Of a stretch of 64,000 bases of DNA, positions 45,397-54,433 are shown one piece after another (positions within the stretch are counted from its first letter, which is position 1; each line of letters opens with the position of its first letter). This DNA comes from Bordetella sp. BOR01 (GTDB lineage: Bacteria; Pseudomonadota; Gammaproteobacteria; Burkholderiales; Burkholderiaceae_B). Both the position numbers and the translations under genes were made by a program. The stretch is taken from positions 186,001-250,000 of the forward strand of contig NZ_JAHUWT010000005.1 of the NCBI RefSeq assembly GCF_019218885.1. Direction: 5' to 3'. The notes beneath the pieces are model-generated. The model searched no databases, was not told the DNA's origin, and worked only from the letters and a program-made list of their open reading frames with translations.

Positions 45397-46590
45397 TCAG
45401 ACTACGTCGTCGCTGCGCAATTGTTCTATCTGCGCGTGGGTGTATCCCATCTCTTGAAGCAGCTCGTCAACGTGCTGCCCCGGCAACGGGGGCGGCCGGA
45501 CGACTGCGCCGGTGCCATCGGCCAGCTTGAAACCCGGGCCGATCAGGCTCATGGCGCCCAGCGGGCCATCGATATGCTGGATCACGGCGCGGTGCTTGAG
45601 CTGGGGGTTATCCAGCGCTTCGCGGACATTGAGCACCCGTCCGCAAGGAATGTCGGCGGCCTTGAAACGCTCGACCCATTCGTCGGTCGAGCGCTCCCGC
45701 ATTGCCTGCGCGATACGCTCGCGCAGTACCTGGCCGTTGGCAATGCGCAAGGTCCAGGTTTCGAAGCGCGGATCATCGAATACATCGGTGAGCCGCAGCG
45801 TGGTCATCAAGCGGCGATATTGCTTTTCGTTGATGACGGCCAGGATCATGTTGCCGTCCTGCGTCGGGAACATATTCGCCGTGGGCTTGCGGCTGACCGA
45901 CAGGTTGCCGAATTGACGCTGGATATGGCCGCCGATCAGGCATTCGGTCAGTTGCTGCGCCATGAGGCTCATGCTTGCGTCCAGCATGGCCACGTCCACG
46001 AACTGGCCCCGCCCGGTACGGGTGCGCTGGAACAGGGCGCAGGATATGGCGTAGGCGGCGGTGATGCCGGTAATGGTGTCGGCCGCCGCGAACCCGGTGC
46101 GCACCGGCCCTGTCGCGGGGTCGCCCGTCATGGACATCATGCCCGAGATCGCCTGGATCATGCCGTCGAATGACGCGGTCTGGGCTTCAGGCCCTTCCTG
46201 GCCGAAACCCGTGACTGCGCAATAGATGAGGGCCGGGTTGATCTCGCTGAGCGTGGCATGGCCGATACCCAGCTTGTCCATGACGCCCGGACGGAAGTTC
46301 TCCATCACCACATCGGCGGTGGCCGCCAGGCGCTTGACGATTTCAATCGCCCGCGGCTGTTTCAGGTCCAGCGTAAGGCTGCGCTTGTTGCCATTGAGCG
46401 CGGCCCATCCCGGCGAGTATCCCTGCTTGCCCCAGTCGGGGGTAAGCGAGCCGAAACGCATTTCTTCGCCGCCGCGCTGCTCGATCTTGATGACATCGGC
46501 GCCTTGCAGCGCAAGTTGATAGCTGCCGAATGGGCCGGATACGACATGCGTGAAATCAAGGACGCGCACACCGTCGAACGGTCTGGTCAT
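45397..46590 (-). CDS. Class III (CaiB/BaiF family) CoA-transferase
   Basis: 397 residues from ATG 46590. Begins with FDGVRVLDFTHVVSGPFGSYQLALQGADVIKIE, the family start; the catalytic aspartate should be Asp171 in the TGFAAADTITG segment; VMENFRPGVMDKLGIG and GFGQEGPEAQTASFDGMIQAISG are further signatures. It forms a CoA thioester of an organic acid by transfer from succinyl-CoA or a similar donor. Between enoyl-CoA hydratase and Bug genes in one operon. Class III transferases are known to activate 3-sulfinopropionate in thiodipropionate degraders, which fits the dioxygenase downstream. Confidence 0.92.
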   Translation of the reverse strand: MTRPFDGVRVLDFTHVVSGPFGSYQLALQGADVIKIEQRGGEEMRFGSLTPDWGKQGYSPGWAALNGNKRSLTLDLKQPRAIEIVKRLAATADVVMENFRPGVMDKLGIGHATLSEINPALIYCAVTGFGQEGPEAQTASFDGMIQAISGMMSMTGDPATGPVRTGFAAADTITGITAAYAISCALFQRTRTGRGQFVDVAMLDASMSLMAQQLTECLIGGHIQRQFGNLSVSRKPTANMFPTQDGNMILAVINEKQYRRLMTTLRLTDVFDDPRFETWTLRIANGQVLRERIAQAMRERSTDEWVERFKAADIPCGRVLNVREALDNPQLKHRAVIQHIDGPLGAMSLIGPGFKLADGTGAVVRPPPLPGQHVDELLQEMGYTHAQIEQLRSDDVV

Positions 46591-46643
46591 AGAACTGCCC
46601 CTGCAGGATGCTGGAAAGTTTTGCGTGCAAGCGCCGTGCGGCG

Positions 46644-47381
46644 TCAGCGCCCGGTGAAATTCGGCTTGCGTTTTTCCCGGAAGGCCGCAACGCCTTCTTC
46701 GCGATCCTGGCTGTTGCGCGTCGCGTTGGTCTGCCGCATGGTCTCGGCGGCGATTTCGGACGGGCCCTTCACCAGGATGTGATCGTTGACGAAGCGCTTG
46801 AGCGTGCGCAATACCATCGGGGCGAATTCGCACAATTGCGCGGCGTGTTCCAGGGCGGTGTCCACCTGCTTGCCCACGGGGACGACGTCATTGATCATGC
46901 CGACGTCGTAGGCGCGCTGCGCGCTCATGGGGCGGCCCAGCAACATGACGTCCATGGCCGCCTTGTGGGGCACACGGCCGGCCAGGCCCGCGATCAGGCC
47001 GCCCGTCAGCCCAAGGCGGCCTTCCGGGTACGAGAACTTGGCATTGTCGGCGGAGACGATCAGGTCGCAATGCGTGGCCAGCACCAGGGCGCCGCCCACG
47101 ACCCAGCCCGCGGTTGCGGCGATGATGGGCTTTTCGGTCTTGATGCCCAGGCCGGGAGTGCAGCGCCAGACTTCCGGAATATCGGCTACATCGGCGCCCG
47201 ACGAGAAGGCATCGTTGCCTTCGCCGGTAATGACGGCTACACGCTGTTCGCCGGCATCGAATTCCTCGAATGCGGCTTGCAGGTCCAATGCCGTCTGGCG
47301 GCATATGGCATTTCGACGTTGCGGCCGGGTAATGGTGATCAGCGTGGTCAGCCCATGCCTGGATACAGAAATATTCGCCAT
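46644..47381 (-). CDS. Enoyl-CoA hydratase/isomerase (crotonase family)
   Basis: 245 residues. Oxyanion-hole segments AFSSGADVADI (about 58-68) and ATAGWVVGGALVLATHCDLIV; KFSYPEGRLGL carries the first catalytic glutamate position. The second glutamate position appears to be aspartate (KAAMDVMLLG), so hydration, isomerisation or thioester hydrolysis are all possible. First gene of the leftward operon; a GTTC-N9-GAAC dyad lies about 100 bases upstream. Confidence 0.9.
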   Translation of the reverse strand: MANISVSRHGLTTLITITRPQRRNAICRQTALDLQAAFEEFDAGEQRVAVITGEGNDAFSSGADVADIPEVWRCTPGLGIKTEKPIIAATAGWVVGGALVLATHCDLIVSADNAKFSYPEGRLGLTGGLIAGLAGRVPHKAAMDVMLLGRPMSAQRAYDVGMINDVVPVGKQVDTALEHAAQLCEFAPMVLRTLKRFVNDHILVKGPSEIAAETMRQTNATRNSQDREEGVAAFREKRKPNFTGR

Positions 47382-47474
47382 GATTTTGTCGTCCCACCCT
47401 TGTTATCGATGCCGCGGGCTTCAAGGGCCCTGGGCGTGCAAGGACTATAGAGCGGTCCATGAACTGCGACAAAC

Positions 47475-47491
47475 GTTCAGCATTTGAGAAC
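47475..47491. promoter_or_regulatory. Third RTTC-N9-GAAC dyad, before the hydratase operon
   Basis: GTTCAGCATTTGAGAAC, the same symmetric pattern as at 38227 and 38272, with an AT-rich centre. It lies in the 228-base gap between the leftward hydratase gene and rightward ku, 94 bases from the hydratase start. Confidence 0.55.
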
Positions 47492-47609
47492 AAGCGCTAT
47501 GCTGGATCTGCGGCGCATCACCGCGCCAGGCGCGCAGGCACGCTAATTGCTTCCCCGCTGAACCGGCGGGACCGGCTTTGCCGGCCGCCTGTACCGACAG
47601 AGGTGAATC

Positions 47610-48524
47610 ATGGCGACTAGGACAATCTGGAAAGGGGCGATCTCGTTCGGGCTGGTTCACATCCCGGTGGGCCTGCATACCGCCACCTCGGATTCGGGCG
47701 TGGATTTCGACTGGCTGGACAAGCGCACCATGGACCCGGTGGGCTACAAGCGCATCAACAAGCGTACCGGCAAGGAAATCGACCGCGACAACATCGTCAA
47801 GGGCGTGGAATATGAAGACGGCGAATACGTCATTATTTCCGCGGACGAAATCGCCGACGCCTATCCCCGCACGACGCAGACCATCGAGATCCAGCGGTTC
47901 GTGGATGCCGCCGAGGTCTCGTTCATGTATCTCGAGCGGCCTTATTACATCGAGCCGATCAACCGCGGCCACAAGGTGTATGCGCTGCTGCGCGATACCC
48001 TGGCCCAGACCGGCAAGATAGGCATCGCCAAGGTCGTGATCCAGACCAAGCAGCACCTGGCCGCGCTGATTCCATCGGGCGACGCGCTGGTACTGAACCT
48101 GATGCGCTGGGGCGAAGACGTCAAGTCCATGCAGGGCCTGGACCTGCCTTCGTCGCGGGCCAAGAACATGACGCCCAGCGCCAGCGAGCTGAAGATGGCC
48201 AAGATGCTGGTGCAAGATATGTCCGGTGAATGGGACCCCGATGATTTCAAGGACGAATTCCGCCAGACGGTGATGGACCTGGTCGAGAAGAAGGCCCGCG
48301 CCGGCAAGACCAAGACCGTGATCGAACCCCAGGAAGAGGCGCCGGCCTATGCCGACAATGTCATCGACCTGACTGAGTTGCTGCAGCGTAGCCTGAAGGG
48401 GGGCAGCAAGAAGGCCGCCAAGAGCGCCCGCAAGACCGGCGCCAGATCCGCCAGGAAAGCGGCGCCGCGCAAGCGGGCCGCCAAGAAGGCCCCGGCCAGG
48501 GCCGGCGCGCGCAAGGCAGCATGA
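47610..48524 (+). CDS. ku: Non-homologous end joining protein Ku
   Basis: 304 residues. The Ku core spans about residues 1-250: TRTIWKGAISFGLVHIPVGLHTAT, FVDAAEVSFMYLERPYYIEP and NLMRWGEDVKSMQGLDLP. From about 258 on it has a tail of alternating Lys, Arg and Ala (KKAAKSARKTGARSARKAAP), a histone-like extension known in many bacterial Ku proteins to aid DNA binding and LigD recruitment. Forms a homodimer ring on DNA ends. ligD overlaps its stop by 4 bases. Confidence 0.95.
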   Translation: MATRTIWKGAISFGLVHIPVGLHTATSDSGVDFDWLDKRTMDPVGYKRINKRTGKEIDRDNIVKGVEYEDGEYVIISADEIADAYPRTTQTIEIQRFVDAAEVSFMYLERPYYIEPINRGHKVYALLRDTLAQTGKIGIAKVVIQTKQHLAALIPSGDALVLNLMRWGEDVKSMQGLDLPSSRAKNMTPSASELKMAKMLVQDMSGEWDPDDFKDEFRQTVMDLVEKKARAGKTKTVIEPQEEAPAYADNVIDLTELLQRSLKGGSKKAAKSARKTGARSARKAAPRKRAAKKAPARAGARKAA

Positions 48525-51139
48525 CAATGGCCGATACCCTGAAACGCTACCGCGAAAAGCGCGATTTCAAGCGTACCTCCGAGCCGGCCGCGGGCGGCAC
48601 GGCCAACAACAAGGCACGTGCCTTCGTCATCCAGAAACACTGGGCCAGCCGGCTGCACTATGACTTCAGGCTGGAGCTGGGCGGCGCCATGAAGAGCTGG
48701 GCCGTGCCCAAGGGCCCCAGCTACGATCCTTCCGTCAAGCGCATGGCGGTGCAGGTCGAAGACCATCCCATCGCATACAACCAGTTCGAGGGCGAGATTC
48801 CCAAGGGCCAGTATGGCGCGGGCAAGGTGATCATCTGGGACGAAGGCACCTGGGTTCCCGTGGGTGACGCGCGCAAGGGCTATCGCGACGGGCATCTGAA
48901 GTTCGACTTGCAAGGTGCCAAGATGCAGGGGCGCTGGGCCCTGATACGCATGAAGGGCCGGGAAAGCGAAAAGCAGCCGCCCTGGCTGCTGATCAAAGAC
49001 CGCGATAAGCACGCGCGCGACGAAGACGAGTTCTCGCTCGTCGACGAAATGCCCGACAGCGTGGTTCCCTTGCGCAAGCAGCGCCAGGCCATCCCGCAAA
49101 AGCAGACTGCCGCGGCGGCTCGTGCCGATGCAGAGGCCCAAGCCACGGTGCCCGGCAAGCCGGCCGAATTGCCCGCCGAACTCAAGCCGCAACTGGCTAC
49201 CCTGGTCGACCGGCCGCCGCGCGATGGCGATGATTGGTTGTACGAAGTGAAGTACGACGGTTATCGCATCCTGGCTCGCCTGGAAGACGGCCAGGCGCGG
49301 CTGTATACGCGCAATGGCCGCGACTGGAGCGCCCGGCTTGCGCACCTGGCCAAGGCCATCGCCAAGCTGGACCTGCCATCGGCCTGGATCGATGGCGAGA
49401 TCGTGGTGCTGGCCGATAACGGCGCTCCCAGTTTCCAGGCGTTGCAGAATGCTTTTGAAAGCGAGCGCACGGGCGCCATCGTCTATTACGTGTTCGACAT
49501 GCCTTATGTGGCCGGGCGCGATGTGCGGGGCGAACCGCTGCATGCGCGGCGCGCCTGGCTGCGCCAGTTGATCGCCGCCAACGCGGGCCGGCTGAAAGAT
49601 GCCGTGCGTTTCAGCGAAACCCTGGAAGCGACGCCGGCCCAACTGGTGGCTTCGGCCTGCAAGATGGGCCTGGAAGGCATCATCGGCAAGCGGCGCGATT
49701 CATCTTATACATCGCGCCGCAGCGAGACCTGGATCAAGCTGAAATGCGCCTTGCGCCAGGAATTCGTGATCGTGGGGTATACCTTGCCGCAGGGTTCGCG
49801 CTCGGGATTCGGCGCGCTGCTGCTGGCAGTGCATGACCAGGACGGCAAGCTGCGCTATGCCGGCAAGGTGGGTACCGGCTTCGATGCGCAAGGCTTGGAA
49901 TCGCTGGCCCGCCAGTTGCAGGCGCTGGATACGCCGGACAGCCCGCTGGACAGCCGTGCCAAAGTGCCGCGCGGCGCGCACTGGGTCAAGCCGGTGCTGA
50001 TCGCCGAGGTGTCCTTTGCCGAATGGACGGCTTCCGGCCACGTGCGGCAGGCGTCGTTTCGCGGCCTGCGCAGCGATAAACCGCCGCGCGACATCGGGCG
50101 CGAGACCCCGATGGCGGCGCGCGAGATCGAAGCCGATACCGCGGCGGGCTCTGGAGGCTCGCCCACTGGCCGGCAACGTGCCGCTGCCGCCGAGTCGGGC
50201 CGCGCACGGGCCACCGCCAAGGCAAAGGCAGGCAAGGCCAAGAGAGCCGTGCGCCCGGCCAGGCTTACGCATCCCGAGCGCGTCATCGACCCCAGTACCG
50301 GACTGACCAAGCTGGACCTGGCCCGCTATTACGGCCTGGTGGCGCCGCTGTTGCTGGAACACCTGCGCGGCCGGCCAGTGTCGTTCGTGCGCGCGCCGTC
50401 CGGCATCAAGGGCGAACTGTTCTTCCAGAAGCATCCCGAGACGGCCACCATGCCGGGCATTAAGTCCTTGCCGCAGCGCCTGTATCCCGACCATCCCCCC
50501 CTTGCGGAAGTGGCCGCCTTGCAAGGCATCATGTCGGCCGCGCAAATGAACGTGGTCGAGTTCCACACCTGGAACGCGATCAAGACGTCGATCGACAAGC
50601 CTGACCGCATGCTGTTCGACCTGGATCCGGGCGCAGGAGTGAAATGGCCGGCCGTGCGCCAGGCTGCGGAACTGGTGCATGTGCTGCTGCGCGAGCTGGG
50701 CCTGCATGCCTGGCTGAAGACCAGTGGCGGCAAGGGCCTGCATGTCGTGGTGCCGTTGCGCAAGCAGTATGACTGGGATGTGGTGAAGGACTTCTCGCAG
50801 GCTATCGTGCGGCACCTTGCCCGTACGGTGCCGCAGTTGTTCGTGGCCAAGAGCGGCCCCAAGAACCGCGTCGGCAAGATCTTTGCCGACTACTTGCGCA
50901 ATGGCTTCGGCGCCACCACGGTGGCCGCCTGGTCGGCCCGCGCGCGGCCGGGCATGGGTGTTTCCGTGCCCCTGGCCTGGGATGAACTGGGCCGCCTCGA
51001 TAGCAGCGACCACTGGACGGTGGCCAACATCCATACGCGCCTGGATGTGGGCAATGCCCCTTGGGACGACTACAAGCCGCAAGCGATCGGCGCGGCGATG
51101 AAGGCGCTGGGTTTCAAGCCCGGGCAGAATGGCGGCTGA
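48521..51139 (+). CDS. ligD: NHEJ DNA ligase LigD (PE-LIG-POL)
   Basis: 872 residues, ATGA overlap with ku. Order of domains: phosphoesterase (about 30-170, HWASRLHYDFRLELGG), ATP-dependent ligase (about 220-530; adenylated Lys244 in LYEVKYDGYR), a Lys/Ala/Arg-rich linker (about 530-580), polymerase/primase (about 583-872; metal-binding Asp700 and Asp702 in LFDLDPG, and TSGGKGLHVVVPL). The order is that of Pseudomonas LigD, not the POL-PE-LIG of mycobacteria. Trims, fills and seals Ku-held double-strand breaks. Confidence 0.95.
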   Translation: MTMADTLKRYREKRDFKRTSEPAAGGTANNKARAFVIQKHWASRLHYDFRLELGGAMKSWAVPKGPSYDPSVKRMAVQVEDHPIAYNQFEGEIPKGQYGAGKVIIWDEGTWVPVGDARKGYRDGHLKFDLQGAKMQGRWALIRMKGRESEKQPPWLLIKDRDKHARDEDEFSLVDEMPDSVVPLRKQRQAIPQKQTAAAARADAEAQATVPGKPAELPAELKPQLATLVDRPPRDGDDWLYEVKYDGYRILARLEDGQARLYTRNGRDWSARLAHLAKAIAKLDLPSAWIDGEIVVLADNGAPSFQALQNAFESERTGAIVYYVFDMPYVAGRDVRGEPLHARRAWLRQLIAANAGRLKDAVRFSETLEATPAQLVASACKMGLEGIIGKRRDSSYTSRRSETWIKLKCALRQEFVIVGYTLPQGSRSGFGALLLAVHDQDGKLRYAGKVGTGFDAQGLESLARQLQALDTPDSPLDSRAKVPRGAHWVKPVLIAEVSFAEWTASGHVRQASFRGLRSDKPPRDIGRETPMAAREIEADTAAGSGGSPTGRQRAAAAESGRARATAKAKAGKAKRAVRPARLTHPERVIDPSTGLTKLDLARYYGLVAPLLLEHLRGRPVSFVRAPSGIKGELFFQKHPETATMPGIKSLPQRLYPDHPPLAEVAALQGIMSAAQMNVVEFHTWNAIKTSIDKPDRMLFDLDPGAGVKWPAVRQAAELVHVLLRELGLHAWLKTSGGKGLHVVVPLRKQYDWDVVKDFSQAIVRHLARTVPQLFVAKSGPKNRVGKIFADYLRNGFGATTVAAWSARARPGMGVSVPLAWDELGRLDSSDHWTVANIHTRLDVGNAPWDDYKPQAIGAAMKALGFKPGQNGG

Positions 51140-51175
51140 GCAGCCGCCCGTCGTGCCTGCGCCCGGCACCGTGCT

Positions 51176-51847
51176 TCAACGCGACACCACCGCCAGCGAA
51201 AAACCGTCCCAGCCCTTGCTGCCTACGGTCTGGATGGCGGTGGCGGTCAGGCGCAGATCGTGGCCCAGGGCTTCCAGGAAGCGGCGCGCGCCGCGTACAT
51301 CGGGCTGGCCGGCCGCTTCCGGATCGGCTATGCGTCCGCCGCGGATGATGTTGTCGCCCACGATCACCGTGCCGTCGCGCGCCAGCGCCAGCGCGCCGGC
51401 CAGGTACTGCGGATTGTCGGCCTTGTCGGCGTCCAGGAAGATCATGTCGAACGCAGGGGCCCGTTCGGCCACCAGGCGCCGCAGGGTGTCGCGCGCGTCG
51501 CCCACGATGATCTCGGTGCAGCCCGCCAGCCCGGCCGCGGCCAGGTTCTGCCGGGCCACCTGCGCGCAGGCGGGGTCATGCTCCAGCGTCAGCAACTGCC
51601 CGCCGGCTGGCAAGGCCCGCGCCAGCCAGATGCTGCTATAGCCGCCCAGCGTGCCGATTTCCAGAATGCGCCGGGCCCGTACCATCTGTGCAAAAATCTG
51701 CAATAAGCGCCCCTGGTTGGGCGCAACTTCGTGGGCCGGCAGGCCTGCTTCGCGCGAACGGTCCCGGGCGTGTTCCAGGGCGGTATCGTTCAGGTGCAGC
51801 GCCTCTTCAAAATAGCTGTCTACAGCGTTCCATTGCTTTGGATCCAT
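51176..51847 (-). CDS. SAM-dependent O-methyltransferase (class I, COMT-like)
   Basis: 223 residues from ATG 51847 (MDPKQWNAVDSYFEEAL). Motif I ILEIGTLGGYSSIWLARALP, acidic residue LLTLEHDP after strand 2, DMIFLDADKADNPQYLAGAL with the metal/SAM aspartates and VIVGDNIIRGG. Matches the catechol or caffeoyl-CoA O-methyltransferase-like family that methylates small phenolics with Mg2+. Divergent from the LysR gene at 51953, converging with ligD. Confidence 0.9.
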   Translation of the reverse strand: MDPKQWNAVDSYFEEALHLNDTALEHARDRSREAGLPAHEVAPNQGRLLQIFAQMVRARRILEIGTLGGYSSIWLARALPAGGQLLTLEHDPACAQVARQNLAAAGLAGCTEIIVGDARDTLRRLVAERAPAFDMIFLDADKADNPQYLAGALALARDGTVIVGDNIIRGGRIADPEAAGQPDVRGARRFLEALGHDLRLTATAIQTVGSKGWDGFSLAVVSR

Positions 51848-51952
51848 GGTGCGTGCCTGCGTTACAAGGTCGATGGGGATGCCATGCATGCTACGCAAAC
51901 CGACCAAATCGCGATATCGAGTTATTCTGCTTGTTTCGTCAGTTTTTCTAAC

Positions 51953-52825
51953 ATGCCGAGACCCATGCGATCCCTGCCGCCCTTGTCCGCCCTGAAGGTT
52001 TTCGAAGCCATTGCGCGCACCGGTTCGGTCACGGCCGCCGCCCAGGAACTGCACCGCACCCATGGCGCGATCAGCCGGCAGTTGCGCCTGCTGCAAGACC
52101 ACGCCGGCGCCGCGCTGTTCGACAAGCAGGGCAACGGCTTGCGCCTGAACGAGCACGGCGCGGCGCTGCATGCCCTGGTGCAGCCGCTGTTCGACCAACT
52201 GGAAGCCGGCTATGCCGGTATCGTGCAGCGGGCCCGCTATCCTGGCCTGCATGTGGCCTGCAGCGCCACTTTCGCCATGCGCTGCCTGGTGCCGCGGCTG
52301 GGGGATTTCTATCGCCAGCGGCCCGACATCCGCATCCGCTTGTCCATGACCTCGGCGCGTGAACTGCGGGGCGAGGGCGCCGACTTGCTCATCGCCTGGG
52401 ACCTGGCCACGTATCCGCAGGCCGACCGGGCCGCCGCCGTGCCACTGGCAGCGGTGGCCTTCGGCCCGGTGTGCGCGCCCGGGTACCGCGCCAAGGGGGC
52501 AGCCAGCGCACGCATTGCACATGACTTCACCACCAGCGCCTGGACGCAGTGGCAGGCCTTGTCGGGTATCGACCTGAAGCTGGGCCGCGAACTGACCTTT
52601 CCGCACGCGCATTTGTGCATCGAGGCGGCCGTGTCGGGCCTGGGCGTGGCGCTGGTCGAGCAGCGCCTGGTGCGCAAAGAGCTGGACGATGGCACCCTGG
52701 TGGCACCGCATGGGTTCACCCGCTTTCCGGGCGAATTGATGGCGCTGCCCGGGGCCGCCCGCACGGACGGCCCGCAAGTCCTGGCGTTCATTGGGTGGCT
52801 GCGGGGGGCGCTGGGCGAGGCTTAG
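51953..52825 (+). CDS. LysR-family regulator (GcvA-like)
   Basis: 290 residues from ATG 51953; PLSALKVFEAIARTGSVTAAAQELHRTHGAISRQLRLLQ (about 9-47) is the helix-turn-helix. Effector domain with ATFAMRCLVPRLGDFYRQRPDIRI and EAAVSGLGVALVEQRLVRKEL. Divergent from the O-methyltransferase gene with a 105-base gap, the standard LysR-target layout. The residue after HR in the recognition helix differs from close GcvA proteins, so the site is not predictable. Confidence 0.88.
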   Translation: MPRPMRSLPPLSALKVFEAIARTGSVTAAAQELHRTHGAISRQLRLLQDHAGAALFDKQGNGLRLNEHGAALHALVQPLFDQLEAGYAGIVQRARYPGLHVACSATFAMRCLVPRLGDFYRQRPDIRIRLSMTSARELRGEGADLLIAWDLATYPQADRAAAVPLAAVAFGPVCAPGYRAKGAASARIAHDFTTSAWTQWQALSGIDLKLGRELTFPHAHLCIEAAVSGLGVALVEQRLVRKELDDGTLVAPHGFTRFPGELMALPGAARTDGPQVLAFIGWLRGALGEA

Positions 52826-52836
52826 ATGCCTGGCAG

Positions 52837-54417
52837 TCAGGCGTTGGCAGGCGGTGCCGCTGCCGCCAGTGCCGGCAGGTCGCGACGCAGTACCTTGCCG
52901 CTGGGGTTCACCGGCAGCCGCTCGACGAACACGACGGCGCGCGGCCGCTTGTAAGACGCCAGTTCGTTGCTGTGACGGCAGAACTCCTGGATGGCCTCGG
53001 CCGTCAGGACCGGGTCGCTGCGCACGACGAAAGCCGTCACGGCCTGGCCCCAGCGCGCGTCGGGCATGCCGATGACGGCGGCCTCTTGTATGCCGGGACA
53101 GCGGTACAGGACTTCTTCGATCTCGCGCGGATAGATGTTTTCGCCGCCGGACACGATCATGTCGTCGACCCGGCCGTGAAAGTGGAAGTACCCGGCCTCG
53201 TCCACGCTGAAGAGGTCGCCGGTGTATAGCCAGCCGTCGTGCAGCTTCTTGCCGGTCTCGGTGGGGTTGTTCCAGTAACCGCGCGTCATCTGTGGGCCTT
53301 GCACGGCCAACTGGCCGATCTCGCCCGGCTCGGCCAGGTCATCGGGCCCCAAAGGTCCGCTGTCGCGATGGCGCAGGACGCGGCAGCTGCTGATCAGTGT
53401 GGGCTTGCCGCAGGAACCCAGGCGCGACAGCGCGTCGGCGGGGTGCAGCAGCAGCGTCAGGCTGGCTTCGGTCATGCCGTAGCCGTTGTAGATGTTGGGG
53501 CACAATTCGGCAATGACACGCGCCATGGTGGCGGCCGGGATTGCCGCGCCGCCTGTGGTGATCATGCGCAGCGAGCGGGTATCGATGCGCTTGAACTGCG
53601 GATGGAACAGCATGTCCTGGATCTGCGTGGGCACAGCGAACAGCGTGGTAATGCGCCGCCGTTCGATCACGCGCAGCGTATCCAGCGCATCCCAGCGCGG
53701 CAGGATGATGTTGGCCGCGCCCACGGCCAGGTGCGGCATGAAATAGGCCTGCATGCCGCCCACGTGATACAGCGGGGCGATGTGCAGCGCCACGTCGTGG
53801 CGCGTCAGGCCGTATTCCATGATGCAGTTTCCCGCGATCGCCACGTCGTTGGCGTGGGTGTGGATCACGCCCTTGGGCCTGCCGGTGGTGCCCGAGGTAT
53901 AGACCAGTGCCGCGATATCGTCCGCGGCGGGCGCCTGGCGGGCTTCCGGCCGTTCAGGGCTGGCGTCGATCAGGGCCTGCATGGCCCAGTGGCGGCCATC
54001 GGCCGGCACGTCCGCCGCCGCGTCGGCATCGGACTGGATGTACAGCCCCAGGGCGGGCAGGGTGGCGCCAGCCTGTTCTACCAGCGGGCGCACCGATTCG
54101 TCGTACACCAATGCGCGCGCGCCGCTGTCGCGCAAGATGTAGGCGGCCTCGCCGGCCGACAGGCGGAAGTTCATGGGCACCGCCACGGCACCGAGCAATT
54201 GGCAGGCCAGGTAGGCGGTGGCGGTGGCCTCGGACGTCTTCATGAAAATGGCCACTCGGTCCGACGGGCGGATGCCCAGGTCCGCGTAGCCCTGGGCCAG
54301 GCGGCGCACCCGGTCGCTCCATTGAGCGTAGGTCCATTGCCGGTCTTGGTAGGCAAGCGCCAGCCGGTCCGGATACTTGGCGACGGTTTGCTCGAAAAGA
54401 GTCTTGATGGTCAGCAT
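52837..54417 (-). CDS. AMP-dependent acyl-CoA synthetase/ligase
   Basis: 526 residues from ATG 54417. ANL superfamily motifs: ALVYTSGTTGRPKGVIHTH (P-loop), YNGYGMTEAS, GWLYTGDLFSVDEAGYFHFHGRVDDMIVSGGENIYPREIE and the C-terminal lysine in NPSGKVLRRDL. Activates a carboxylic acid via acyl-AMP to acyl-CoA. Last gene of the leftward operon behind the acyl-CoA dehydrogenase, 16 bases away. Closest by eye to medium-chain and crotonobetaine/carnitine-CoA ligase types. Confidence 0.92.
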   Translation of the reverse strand: MLTIKTLFEQTVAKYPDRLALAYQDRQWTYAQWSDRVRRLAQGYADLGIRPSDRVAIFMKTSEATATAYLACQLLGAVAVPMNFRLSAGEAAYILRDSGARALVYDESVRPLVEQAGATLPALGLYIQSDADAAADVPADGRHWAMQALIDASPERPEARQAPAADDIAALVYTSGTTGRPKGVIHTHANDVAIAGNCIMEYGLTRHDVALHIAPLYHVGGMQAYFMPHLAVGAANIILPRWDALDTLRVIERRRITTLFAVPTQIQDMLFHPQFKRIDTRSLRMITTGGAAIPAATMARVIAELCPNIYNGYGMTEASLTLLLHPADALSRLGSCGKPTLISSCRVLRHRDSGPLGPDDLAEPGEIGQLAVQGPQMTRGYWNNPTETGKKLHDGWLYTGDLFSVDEAGYFHFHGRVDDMIVSGGENIYPREIEEVLYRCPGIQEAAVIGMPDARWGQAVTAFVVRSDPVLTAEAIQEFCRHSNELASYKRPRAVVFVERLPVNPSGKVLRRDLPALAAAAPPANA

Positions 54418-54433
54418 GATGAGATGCAAGGGT

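Noticed and set aside
51131-51148. Hairpin GGCGGCTG/CAGCCGCC at the ligD stop as a terminator
   Set aside because: Tiny loop, overlaps the stop codon, and no T-run follows; may be chance in GC-rich DNA.
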